DNA from: Dichetophora obliterata
Taxonomy: Eukaryota; Arthropoda; Insecta; Diptera; Sciomyzidae
Assembly (NCBI GenBank): GCA_963920525.1
Contig: OY986435.1
Span: forward strand, 178,282,266 to 178,346,265
DNA length: 64,000 nucleotides
Reading direction: 5' to 3'
Translations under genes and position numbers: made by a program
Shown here: positions 11,276-21,660 of the stretch, piece after piece
Numbering within the stretch: position 1 is the first letter of the stretch
How the letters are laid out: every line of letters starts with the position of its first letter
Notes under the pieces: model-generated
The model's database searches: none
What the model was told of the DNA's origin: nothing
What the model saw: only the letters and a program-made list of their open reading frames with translations

Positions 11276-12574
11276 CAGGGTCTGCCATCTAAGGTTTTTT
11301 TTCAACTAGTGCTTATTTTGTGAATGGTAACACTTAGCTCATGTTTGATTTGACAAATAATTAGTTTTATCCTTCCGCTAAACGAATATGGTTGTGTATA
11401 CGCTTCAACAACGCTGGAAAGTATTGCGACATTACTTTGAAAATCATGGTAATGTTGCAGAATGTGTGCGAAAATTGCGTAAGGATTTTGGAAGAAGAGA
11501 AGCACCGTCAGCTCCGTATGTTCGTTATCTTGTGAAAAAAGTGAAAGAAACTGGCATCCTCATCGATAAACCAAAGCGTGAAAAGCCAAAAGCAGTGCGT
11601 ACACCCGAGAATATTGCTGCTGTGGCAGAAAGTGTGCGTGAAGCGCCATCAACATCAATTCACCGGCGTTCTCAACAATTGAACATTTCGAAAACATCAT
11701 TGAGACGAATTTTGCATAAAGACCTTGGTATGACGCCATACAAAGTCCAATTGGTTTAGGAGTTGAAGCCAACTGACCATCCAATACGTTTTCGATTCGC
11801 TAAGTGGGCCTGCGATCGACTTGCAGAAGATGCCGATTTTGCCAAAAAAATCATCAGTTCAGATGAAGCTCATTTTGATCTTGGCGGGTATGTAAACAAG
11901 CAAAATTGTCGCATTTGGGGCACAAAAAACCCGCTCGCATACATTGAAAAGCCGCTGCACCCAAAACGAGTCACTGTTTGCGGCGGATTTTGGTCCAGAG
12001 GCATAATTGGGCCATTTTTCTTCGAAAATGAGCAAGGAGTGGCCGTTACAGTCAATGGCGATCGTTATCGGGCCATGTTGAACGAATTTTTGTTCACAAA
12101 AATTTTAGAGGAGGATATTGGCAACATTTGGTTTCAACATGACGGCGCTACGTGCCACACAGCCGAAGCTACACTCGATGTTTTGCGCCCTGTTTTTGAA
12201 GATCGCATTATCAGCCGCAGAGCTGATGTCGTTTGGCCACCTCGGAGCTGCGATTTGACACCGTTGGACTATTATTTGTGGGGTGCCCTCAAAGATAAGT
12301 GTTACGCCGACAAGCCAGAGACAATTGACGCTTTAAAGGACAATATTCGTGAAGCCATTGGTGAAATACAGCTGCACACAATCGATAATGTGCTTAAAAA
12401 TTGGACCGATCGTGTAGGCTACTGCATTGCAAGCCGAGGCAGCCATTTGAATGAAATTATTTTCCATTATTAACCGGAAGGACTGTACTTTCAAATAAAA
12501 AAAGAAATTTGAGAAAATATCCAGTAGTTTTTTTATAGAATTTAAAAAAAAAAAAAGTTATTTGGCGGACCCTT
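11276..12574 (+). mobile_element. Rosa-type (DD41D) mariner-like element
   Basis: The element is about 1299 bp and is flanked by TA (11274-11275 and 12575-12576). The ends are imperfect inverted repeats: CAGGGTCTGCCA at the left and, on the minus strand, AAGGGTCCGCCA at the right. Both run into T-rich tracts. It carries one transposase frame with a single stop. It inserted into the piggyBac relic exactly inside the conserved YNK...GVVD motif. Confidence 0.88.
11388..12473 (+). pseudogene. DD41D mariner transposase, one internal stop
   Basis: The frame spans about 361 codons, broken only by TAG at 11757-11759, with the same frame on both sides. The N-terminal half (11388-11756) is a helix-turn-helix DNA-binding region beginning MVVYTLQQRWKVL, with NISKTSLRRILHK in the second helix unit. 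The C-terminal half is the DDE/D catalytic domain: first Asp in ISSDEAHFDLGG, second in FQHDGATCHTA, third in RSCDLTPLDYYLWG. Counting between the second and third Asp gives 41 residues, the DD41D signature of the rosa group first described in Ceratitis rosa, rather than DD34D of classic mariner. With only one nonsense change and no frameshift, inactivation looks recent. A TAG could arise from a CAG glutamine codon by a single C-to-T change. Confidence 0.9.
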
Positions 12575-13639
12575 TACAAAGGTGTTGTTGACACCATGAA
12601 TAAAATGTTGACTGAATAATCCACCAAAAAGAGGGCTCTTCGCTGGCCACTAGAGTTTTTTTTAAATATGTTGGATATCGCAGTGTTTGAAACCTTTATT
12701 ACCACGCTAAAATTGAAAAAAATTCCAGGACGCAAAAAGAAACGAATTATCGTCGCAAATATCTGCAGGAGCTAACCATTGCCCACGTAATGCTTTAAGT
12801 TATCGAGTTAAGATACTTAAAGTATGCTCGTATACAAGTTAGGCACCCTCGAAATCACAGATGCTTGTCAAGCTCCGAAAAAGAATGGCTAGGAACGACT
12901 CAAGGAATTTGGAAATTGTGGATATTGCAGTGCCATGCCTCCAATGAGCTCATTTGTGCGGCTCATACTTCAGCTTAAATCGGTTTATGCATCAACTTTC
13001 CAATCGAAAATGAACATTTTGTTGTTCATAACATTTAATTTGGACCTTATAACATAAAATTTGTTTTACTATAAGCTTTCTATACAGACCCGCTTCAAAG
13101 CAAATTTTAGGCTTAGAACCCCTAATGACGAAGAAGTATTAACAAATTTGCAAATTAACTCCAAATTAACTCTTAAAAAAAGAATTGCGTAGTAAAGTCC
13201 CATTTGACAACAAAAAAGTTTTACCCAAAACCTCCACTCCTCACGAAAAAATCCTGAAGGAGATGTTAATTACCTCTTGCACTACCTTATTCACATCCTG
13301 CGGTATATAATATATCAAGTAAGATACCTAATGTAAGGTATAAATGACTTCCGCATAAAAAAATGTATCGAAGGCTTGCTGGTTCACCGGTGAGCCAGGT
13401 GTCTACAAAGGAAGTGTAGACATGCTGTCAACACAAAGGTGTTGTACCATATAGTCTCAAATTTGTGAAAAATTCTGCGTACTCTTAGTACACAAAGAAT
13501 TTAAAAACTCTTGACCAACAACTTCTTCAACAATAGAAATAGGGCATGGAAGAAATATGTTTGTAGTTTTGACTAAAATGACTTATAAACATACAAACGT
13601 TTGTTTCTGGAATTCAAAAATCGCTCAGCTGATTAAACG

Positions 13640-13960
13640 TATAATGAACATTTGGATAATATTAAGCTAAGTATATTGTCTGATCCAAAGAAATTTTGGA
13701 GATTTATTAATGTTAAGAAGAAGACTGATAGATTTCCTTCTTATTCCAAATTCAGTATAGATCTACGGACGACTCCACCATATTTTTTCAGCAAAAGATT
13801 TGATAAAATGAGATGTATTTTTAGGGACACTGCTTATAGAAGAAGAATTACACTGCATCCAGTATTCTATAGATACAATTGTACTATTTCTAAGCCTTAT
13901 CGAGAAGCGCTTTCAAGAGGCATTCTCATTAACTACTTCTGGAAGACATTCAAAATTTAA
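13640..13960 (+). pseudogene. Jockey-clade LINE fragment (linker before reverse transcriptase)
   Basis: The open frame contains LSDPKKFWRFINVKKKTDRFPS, the PK-FW-F-N block found between endonuclease and reverse transcriptase in jockey-type LINEs. The frame loses similarity after about 100 codons. No reverse-transcriptase motif follows. A related block occurs at 49.6-49.8 kb on the minus strand. Confidence 0.65.
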
Positions 13961-15089
13961 ATTCAGTAAAAGTAAAAAATTTATATTTGTGGTGTTTTAT
14001 AATAAGATCTTAAGTGTAAAAATCATGTTTCGAGAAATCTTGCTTCAAAGTTTTCAACCGTCATACAAGTTATATGAAAGCGTGTTTTGTTTTTGGGAAA
14101 AAATTTTGGCTACGGTCATGCTAGAAGCTTCGGATTTTGTGTGGCTATATGCGAAAAACACAGCTACATCACTCGAGAATCAATTTCATACTTTGTGTCA
14201 ATAAAATATCTGATATATGTCCGGTGCCCGTGTCGGTAAATGTCCGACCTCTGCACCGAAAGAAGTGCTATTTCTGGAACACCTTGAGCAGGCACAATGT
14301 ACAAAAGAAGACTGATTCGGGCACTCGTCAGTCAATTGTGTCCGAAAATAGTCGCTCGTTTTTTAACACTTTATTGACATAATACAGACTTACTACGATA
14401 CTTTTTCAGGTGCCTATTAAGGTACTTATTGGGCATGTTTCGGGTACATTATAGTTAAGACTCAGGCCAGTTTCGATACATATCAGCTACTTTATTGACA
14501 CAATATATCAATTTTTTTCTCGGGTTCTGTTTGCTGAAGCAAGTTTCCATTCGGCTTAATATCAATGTGCGATTATTTTTTTTTCATAAACTTCGCGGTT
14601 TTTTGTTACTACTTTTAGGGTATAAAAATAAAATTGAGTCCGATACTCTGGACATTTGTGCGTAAGTAGTTTGGTACGGACACAAATTGTTTCTCGGGTC
14701 AATAACTCAGATCTGCCTTAGTCGACTTAAGATGTTATTATAAAACGCTACAGATATATAATAATAATGTAGATTTTAGATATTTTTCGTGAGATTTCCT
14801 AAACCCCCAACAAAATTCACAAGATAACGCCGTAAAAATTGGGAAAACGGATATTCTACGTAGGATTTTAAACCCCCAACAAAACCCAAACACTTCTCAT
14901 TTCCAACACAAAAATCGCGAGAAAATCGGGAAAAGAGATTTTTAACTTGGGATGTCTTACACACCTTCCCCCCTAACAACAAAAACCATTCCATTCCATG
15001 AAATGCCTTTTTAACGCTCTCCTGGAAAACACCTATCAGAAGTGCTGAAAGAAATCTACCACTGAAAAAATTCTGTAAAAACAACACAA
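13961..15089. other. Unassigned intronic DNA
   Basis: I recognise no coding feature. GTGTCAATAAA and TTTATTGACA words recur near 14196, 14372 and 14493. A loose repeat of ACCCCCAACAAAA with a GGGAAAA block occurs near 14800-14960, spaced about 75 bases. Confidence 0.4.
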
Positions 15090-15530
15090 GAAATCATTAT
15101 GAAGTGAAAATCGATGTTTGACTAAGCGTGAACTTGCAGATACCAAAGGCATCTCAGACGAACAAGTGTTATAGTTATATTTTACATGAAGAGTTTATCA
15201 CTAATAATTCAACAAAACTGAATTGAAATCAAATTTCTCATCGTAATTTGAAGCGTTTTAAGCAAAATAAAACCGATTTGGTGCATTGTTTTATAAATAT
15301 GGATGAGATTTGGATCTACCACTGTGATCCTAAGCTGAAACAAGGACGTTTACAGTGATCTCAAAGTGGTTGTTCACCTCAAAAATAGAGAAGTCAGAAC
15401 GATCGGCAAAAAAGTTTATGGCACCAGTGTTTTGGGAAGCAAAAGTGATTTTGTTCATTGATTATCTTGATAAAGGTAAAACAATTATCACTGAATATTA
15501 TTGCAATCTGATAGTCAATACTCTTTGAAA
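15090..15530 (+). pseudogene. Mariner transposase relic, heavily decayed
   Basis: Fragments on the plus strand follow the order of mariner transposases: MDEIWIYHCDPKLKQG near 15299 (the first catalytic Asp region, family DETWI.H..P..K), then a PLMAPVFWEAKVILFIDYL-like stretch read across frames near 15415-15470, then GKTIITEYY near 15475. Several stops and at least one frameshift break it. It abuts the LINE relic starting at about 15535. Confidence 0.65.
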
Positions 15531-15534
15531 ACCC

Positions 15535-16200
15535 TAAAAACTGTTGAAGTAACTGTCGCAAATCTCTAAATGAGATTACAAAGCAGCTCAGGATCTTTCT
15601 AAGCTGGATTACCGGACATAGAGATTTTCTAGGCAACTGCAAATCAGATGAACTCACTATCACAGGCACTAACAAACAATTATCTACAAATAGGAATAGA
15701 CTTGGTATTCCTCTTACCACATGCAAACTCCGTACACATGAGTTATCCTGCAATAAAACCAACAAGAGATGGTTACGGGAAACAATTGTAACATAACGCG
15801 ACAAATCTGGCCCAAACTTACCTTTAAGCGTTCAAAAGAACTCATTTCCCTTAGTAGAGACCACATTAGAACCATGGTAGGGGTCTTTACAGGGCACTGC
15901 CTGATCGCCACACATGCTCATAAGTTGGGCATCCCCCACAATGACTTTTGCCGAAGCTGGCAGGAATATACAGTACATTTCCCTTGCACTTGCCCGGCGT
16001 TGGCTCAAAAACGTTTTCTTCACTTAAACAACTGGCTTTTCAAGGATCTTGAAGGACTCTCGGAATTATTGGTATACCGCATCCTAATTTTTGTGAACAG
16101 CTCAAGCTGGTTTAAATAGAGGATGGAAATCAACCCTGTGGTATCACAATGAGCCTAATTGGCCTAAGTGTGTTTCAATTAAGGCAGCCACTTGAACCTG
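15535..16200 (+). pseudogene. LINE C-terminal RNase H and 3' UTR relic
   Basis: The first part reads an RNase H-like block (WITGHRDFLGNCKSDEL near 15605). The main open frame (15769-16119) then reads IWPKLTFKRSKELISLSRDH, VGVFTGHCLIATHAHKLGI, a Cys-containing stretch (DFCRSW...CTCPALAQKR) and ends LIFVNSSSWFK. This is the typical C-terminal tail of RNase H-bearing insect LINEs of the I/R1/LOA type. The 3' UTR at 16093-16195 (GAACAGCTCAAGCTGG... CCTAATTGGCCTAAGTGTG) is matched by a minus-strand copy at 52045-52140. The reverse transcriptase is missing. Confidence 0.8.
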
Positions 16201-16239
16201 AGCTCAAGTTACCAGCTCATACCAGCTCATACCATTGTG

Positions 16240-17849
16240 TAAAAAAAAACCTATCCAAACAATGCCGAACATTTTTTCTACCTCTCTTTTCGCGGAATTC
16301 TTCGTGTATATGAATCCACGATGGGTGAAATACATCATTTCACTTGTTTAAAGAAGGTGAATTTCTTTATAAAAATTCTTAATAGTTAATCCATCTTTTG
16401 CCAACAATTTTTTGTTTCTTATTCATTTTAGAAAGTCTATTTTGCTAGACTAAATAGGGCCCTCTTTATGAGCACCATCTGTTTATCTTTCAATAAGTAT
16501 TGGGTCTTAAGCCAAACTGAGCATTTACGGAGCCGACTGTCACCCGTAGAGAACGCACAAAAGCTTAATATAGAGTATACGAGCAAGTTTCGATGAAACG
16601 AACACTAACTTTGACACTTGTCTATGGGAGCCAGGTGTGGACAGATGTTGATTTTTATTTTTATAAACATTGTTTGGTTGTGGCTACAAAACCTCATAAC
16701 TAGTTTTTGTTTTTTTTTCTAATTCTATATTTTTAATATAACTAACGTTTATATACGACAGGGAAGTGTTTTGAATCCTCCCCCTCAACGAATTACAGAT
16801 GTGGAGGGGGGTTCAAAAAGTTTTTTTTCGAAAAGCCAAAATTTATTTATTTATTTATTTATTCACATCACACCAACATCACTTAACATTAAAGACTAAA
16901 AAATTATTGAAAATAGGCAAAATTACTGTTCGATAAAACGAACAGCGGTAAAAGATGGGCTAAAAAAATTATCAAAATCGATTGAGAAACACGTGAGAAA
17001 AAGGTTCTTAACTGTTTCGCCTACGCCTATTAAATCCTAATATTTTTACCTTTAAACAAGGCACCTAAAAAAAAACTTGTACATTTTAACATTTCGCAAA
17101 TAGTCTGAGTTAAAAGGCTCTATATTTTGTATACTTTTTCTGCTGTTTTCTTGATATTACCCCATTATAATTTTTATTAATTCAAAGATTTTATTTATAA
17201 AAAAATTGATTTTTTTTCAAGGTGCTTCGATTAGTAAAAAAATATTTTTAAAATTAAATAAAACAAAAAAATAAAATGCTATGCAATAAACTTTGAAAAT
17301 TTGTTTTTATTTTACAAAAAAGGTAATGAAATTGTCTTCAAAGTGAACTATTTTTTATTCATGATAGTGTCACTTACCATAACGTGGCAGACGAATGAAA
17401 TAAAAAAAATTTTAAAAAAATCAAAAATTTCAAATTCGCAGGCTGAATTCCTCCACAAATTAAACCGTTATAAAATAAATAAGTACACAGTTAAATTAAA
17501 CGTACAATTTGGCTTCTGTATCGATTAATTTTTTTTTCCATCAAATAGCGATAAAAAATCAATAAGTGAAATATTAAAAATGTACCACAAAAATCACTCT
17601 TTTACGTGGCGCCCACTCAGTTTTTACAAATTTGAAAATTTTTTCGACCTTCGTGACCTTTAAATATGCTGTATTCAGAATCTGCCTGCGGAGATACGGT
17701 CTGAGATACTTTTGCAAATGACACAGTCTAATTATTGCAAATCACAGTCAAAACTTTAAATGCGTTTTTCTGAAAACCGTGCTATCGAAGTCGGTGATCA
17801 CTGTAACTTTAGAAAGGCTTTACCGATCAGCTTACAATTTTTTCAATTA
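16240..17849. other. Unassigned intronic DNA
   Basis: It contains a short (ATTT)n run near 16845-16862 and otherwise AT-rich sequence. The frame at 17301-17528 is lysine/asparagine-rich and shows no family features. Confidence 0.45.
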
Positions 17850-19804
17850 TCTATATATATAAAATGAAATGTGTGTTTGTTTATTTGTTTGTTTGTACCA
17901 AACAGGAGACCAAACCTCTGGACCGATCTTCCTGAAATTTTCACAGCATTTAACTGGGACTCTGGCATGATTAATAGGGTACTTTTTCGACCACGCCCAC
18001 TTTTACGCCCACTCTTTTAAAATTATGTAATTGCTCCCATATAGTTTTTAACAGATTTACTTCAAATTGTATACACATTATACTCCAGGCGAAGTATAAA
18101 TAAACATTTCTTACGCCACGCCCCCTTTAACGCCCCTTTTCACGCCAAATTTAAGTTTTAAACTTTTTGTTCTCTGTACAAATTTGTTCCTTCCAACCAA
18201 CGGATTATTTTTTATTTGGTAGTATATTGCTCTTAATACTGTTAACGTCGCCAAATTACTATGAACCACGCCCACTTCACCGCCCACTTTTTTTATTCAG
18301 ATACTTACTTATACCACTAAAAATGTTTGCTATACAAAATACTTTTTTTGTAATATGTATTTACCTAAAGTTTTATATACTTTTTATCTACAGGTAAGGT
18401 AGCCATAGATTTTTTTATTACCAAATCCCCCTTTTTCGCCCCATTTTACTTTAATTATAATTAATCTGCTTTCAATATGGTATATTTAAATAAAAATGAA
18501 TGTCTGTCTGTCTGTTTGTTTGTTTGTGCTTTATAGGAGGCCAAACCCTTGGAACGATATTCCTGAAAGTTTCACAGCATGTTACTGTGACTCTGGAAGA
18601 AATAATAGGCTATATGAAGTTTTGATTGGAAAAAGGGGCGTGGCACCGTTCATATAACCCAAACATTTAAATCGCCATATTTTGGGCATTTTTTGACCTA
18701 CGTCGATGATATTTGGTACATATGGTATTGGCATAATAAGGAATACGTACCAGGAGAAAAGTGGGTGGGACCACGTCCCTTTTTAGGAAAATTAAAAATC
18801 GTAATATAATCTTAACGTCTGGACCGATCTTCATTAAATTTTCACAATAGGATATTCTTACGAAATAATAAATTCTTGACTCAACATCAAGGGCTTCCGA
18901 GACTGCTGTTCAGAGCGAAACACGCTTAGAAATTCAGCGATCTCGAACCTCAACATCAAGGGCTTCGGAGACATCTGTTCAGCATGAAACACGGTTACGA
19001 AGCGACCGTTCTCGAACCTTGACATCAAGGGCTTCCGAGACTTCTACTCAACGTCAAACACGCATGCGAAGTGACCGATCGCGATCCTCTTTATCAAGAG
19101 CTGCCGAGACACCAGAGCAATGTGAGGCACACCGTCAACAAGATCGTCGTCGAAGATCACAGCATCGTCGAAGCCCTGCATCATATAGCTGATTGCATTC
19201 CACTACACATCAGAAATTGATTGCAGTGAAGATAAGTTAGTCGCCATTGGACCAATGAATAAAGTTTGCCAATACTGCAATGCTAAGAAATATAAAAATG
19301 AAGCACCTGGAATGTGCTGCGCAAATGGTAAAATTGCTTTACCCGAATTGCTATCACCACCGGAACCACTACTATCGTTAGTTTCAGGTAAGAACAAATA
19401 AATAATTTGCCCCTAAGGCTTCAAAAAAGGAAGAAGAGGAAAAAATAAAATGATTATTATTTAAAATAATAATATTCCACTATATAGGAACAACAGCGGA
19501 TTCCTAATATTTCTTAAGCAACATACGAAAATACAATTCGTGTTTTCAAATGATATCGTTTGGTGCGACAAAAGTGGTTCGAGACAACTTCATGCCAACA
19601 TTTAGAGTTCAAGGCCAAATTTATCACCGAATGGGATCAATATTGCCAATTCCAGATGAAGATCCTAAGTTTTTACAAATTTATTTCATGGGACAAGCGG
19701 ATGATAACGACCAAGTGCAACAGTGCGAGGGGGGTAGCGAGGCACACCGGGTTCAGCTAGTTCTATACACAATTGTTCTCCTGTCTAAACGAAAGATTTT
19801 TTGA
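17850..19804 (+). mobile_element. Helitron, 5' part with two successive heads
   Basis: The left end is A|TCTATATATATAAAATG followed by GTGTGTTTGTTTATTTG and the phrase CCTCTGGACCGATCTTCCTG, the usual 5' organisation of insect Helitrons (TC start, insertion between A and T). About 627 bases later (18478) a second, diverged head follows: ATGAATGTCTGTCTG, then CCCTTGGAACGATATTCCTG. Downstream are remains of the Rep/helicase polyprotein (18881-19730). The 3' end was not found. The same two-headed layout begins at 63173. Confidence 0.85.
18881..19730 (+). pseudogene. Helitron Rep/helicase N-terminal remnant
   Basis: Four in-frame repeats of 69 bp (23 residues; core SRASETSVQHETRLRSDRSR) open the frame at 18881, ending at a TGA near 19191. 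In another frame, from the ATG at 19256, a zinc-finger block reads VCQYCNAKKYKNEAP and MCCANGKIALPELLSPP, a hallmark of insect Helitron replicases. A further block at 19550-19730 reads ISFGATKVVRDNFMPTFRVQ and YHRMGSILPIPDEDPKFLQI, the start of the Helitron_like_N domain. Frame changes and stops separate the blocks, and the Rep HUH motif and PIF1 helicase are absent. Arginine/serine repeats of this sort are common at Helitron N-termini. Confidence 0.85.
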
Positions 19805-19939
19805 CGAGTTAAATTTTGGCCAAAAAAGCAACTTTGAATTTTAACATCCTCCATTTTTCGGAAAATCAAAATTTTTCAAATCCTTTCGTTCATCAGGAGC
19901 ATTGTTTCATTAACTAATAAGATCCCATTTTTTATTTCG

Positions 19940-20657
19940 GATAACCCAGTGACGCACGTTTTTGTGCGATACCTAATGTTTCCTAGGGTGCCACGTCGCA
20001 CGAAAACGTGCAACAGGCGTTGTTTAAAATTTCACCTTGTCTTGCGTTTTTGTGCGATACTACATAAAATTCTTAGTGGTTTTGGAGCAGGCTAACCTTT
20101 GCGAAAATTATTTCTCCAATTTTCATGGCGCTATGATAATTTTATGTTGTTTTATGATGGCAAGAATCTGAGGTGCATTTTATTCTTCATTATATATTGA
20201 ACTTAACATTCAGCCCAATTCTGAATGATTCCCGGCGAATCGAAAAAGGTACTTTTCATTTTTAAGATTAAGCTCAAAAACATTCTGGAAATTCATAATG
20301 CAATTCTGTTCAACAACCGTCAATATTCATGAGTGTAAACAAAAAAATCTGCTATCTTAAAAATGAAAAATTCCTTTTCCAATATCCAAGGAATGATTCA
20401 GAATTGGGCTGATTGTAATCGAATTTTTATTTAAAATATAAAAGAAAAGAAACTTAAAACCGAATACTTAAAAAAGGTGTACACTATAATATGTCACACG
20501 TTTTTGTGTTAAAAGGTTATAATAGCTAGAAGAAACAACAAAATAGATCAGGGATGGCTCTAGCATCAATACATACTACTTTACCATACATTTCTAGCAA
20601 ACATACTGCTTGGCCTCCGGTGACGATTTTCGTCAAAACCGCATGGCACGCAAGGCG
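19940..20657. repeat. Possible piggyBac-like host repeat with CACGTTTTTGTGCG words
   Basis: GTGACGCACGTTTTTGTGCG near 19951, a further CGTTTTTGTGCGATAC near 20045 and CACACGTTTTTGTG near 20496 share one hairpin-like word. The right border reads GCACGCAAGGCGTTAA, with TTAA as piggyBac elements use. The left border has only ATAA, so the assignment is weak. The 201-bp MITE lies inside. Confidence 0.3.
20211..20411. mobile_element. 201-bp MITE with long inverted ends
   Basis: CAGCCCAATTCTGAATGATT at 20211 is mirrored by AATCATTCC-type sequence ending AGAATTGGGCTG at 20411. The arms match with few differences for about 60 bases, out to TTTTCATTTTTAAGAT. ATT borders both ends and may be a 3-bp target duplication. 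Confidence 0.8.
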
Positions 20658-21444
20658 TTAATCCAATATTTTGACATAAAAAAAGAAATTTCCTTCAAAT
20701 ATATATCTGTCATGTAAAAACAAATATTTATTAATTATTTTAATGTGTGGCCAAAAATAGATCTTAAACAGGACCTTTTCTAGCACTTTCCAACTAGTTG
20801 TGCCCCCTTAAGCTATACATTTCAAATGCATCTTCTTAGACTAAATACTTTCTAATCGCACTTAACATAACGGCAATAATTTACTTTCAAACTCATAACT
20901 CGTCCTCATATCGCTATAGAAATATAGCGTCATCTCCATTGTTCCAGACGCCAATTTGTCACTTTCTACTATGCCACAATTTGTCAATAAGTTTCTTCAC
21001 TCATAAGTTGATCAATTTTAAATTGATTCTATATCAACGTCTGCATTTTTCTACACTTTCTTCACATTAACTATAACCATTTTTATATAGTTATAACAAC
21101 GATCAACGTTGACGTCACGTTCTAGCCATTTATTTTTGTTTTTATTTTTATATTTTTCTAATCTAACAAGTTTTATCTCAAACTTTTTATCTGCCATCTT
21201 TCTTCTATACTCGTAAAAAGCTTAAATAATAACACAAAAACAATTACGTCAGATTTCTTAACGCCTGATTGCACACTTTCGCAAATAGTACAACAGTGGA
21301 ATCTTATTCCTACGAGAAGCTAGGAAATAACTGGCAACATGTTGCTTTAACATTTTTAGTGTATGGCAACAACAAGAACAAGTGCACAGGTACCTTCAAG
21401 AATACCATAAAATACAACAACAAGAACGAAAGCGCACTACTTAC

Positions 21445-21660
21445 CAATTGCATTAACACAGAATCCTTGTGTTGCATCGCCCGAAATGAATACCGTCTCG
21501 TTGCTATCGTATCCGCTGTTGGATTTTGTTTGTTGTTGCTTATCGAAACCGAATGTGTCAGTGATCTGAATTGATTGCACCAGAAGCATATCCTCCTGAC
21601 TAGGTTTTTTGGTTGTCTCGCGTCGTGTTCGTCTGTGGTTGATGCCAGTGTAGAAGGTTG
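21445..21660 (-). CDS. PAN/ZP-domain transmembrane protein, linker exon
   Basis: This exon (216 bp, 72 codons, phase 1 at both ends) encodes the juxtamembrane linker between the furin-type site and the transmembrane exon. It reads through TFYTGINHRRTRRET, then EDMLLVQSIQITDTFGFDK and SGYDSNETVFISGDATQG, and ends CVNAIG. The acceptor is TTATCTTGCAG at 21661-21662 and the donor is ATTG|GTAAGT at 21444. The coding frame is not the longest open frame at this locus: a different minus-strand frame stays open over 21310-21726. Intron phase selects the frame given here, and it joins cleanly to exons on both sides. Acidic DMLLVQ-type segments followed by a ring of small residues are usual before the membrane anchor in ZP proteins. 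Confidence 0.88.

Larger units (their letters stand above)
10990..12990 (+). pseudogene. piggyBac transposase C-terminal remnant, interrupted
   Basis: Decayed frames preserve recognisable piggyBac landmarks in order. KNKLYLPKDF lies near 11025, and SYVTKKTPAKVVVLLSTLH near 11125-11190 corresponds to the family's KK..VLLLSTMH block. MDYNK lies just before the mariner at 11275. GVVDTMNKMLTE then KRALRWPLEFFLNMLDIA lies after it (12580-12690). A C-terminal Cys/His stretch (CHASNELICAAH) follows near 12940-12970. Stops and frameshifts interrupt it and the catalytic core upstream is missing, so it cannot make an active transposase. Confidence 0.8.
10754..13443 (+). mobile_element. piggyBac-type element, split by a mariner
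   Basis: The left end has TTAA (10750-10753), then CCCTTGTGTTGACAC and a perfect palindrome GGCTCACCGGTGAGCC. The right end carries GGTTCACCGGTGAGCC (about 13380-13395) and then TGTCAACACAAAGG, the mirror of the left terminus. The right TTAA is no longer recognisable (TGTT instead). The interior holds C-terminal piggyBac transposase remains on the plus strand. A 1.3-kb DD41D mariner sits inside. Confidence 0.75.
8340..21444 (-). other. 13.1-kb last intron of the PAN-ZP gene
   Basis: The donor at 21444 (GTAAGT) and the acceptor at 8340-8341 bracket an intron of 13,105 bases. It holds MITEs near 9.68-10.0 kb and 20.2 kb, a piggyBac relic split by a mariner, jockey, mariner and RNase H-LINE relics, and a Helitron fragment. 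Other stretches are AT-rich with no recognisable coding signal. Confidence 0.85.

Noticed and set aside
14776..15087. 103-codon minus-strand frame
   Set aside because: It comes from loose ACCCCCAACAAAA repeats and shows no domain.
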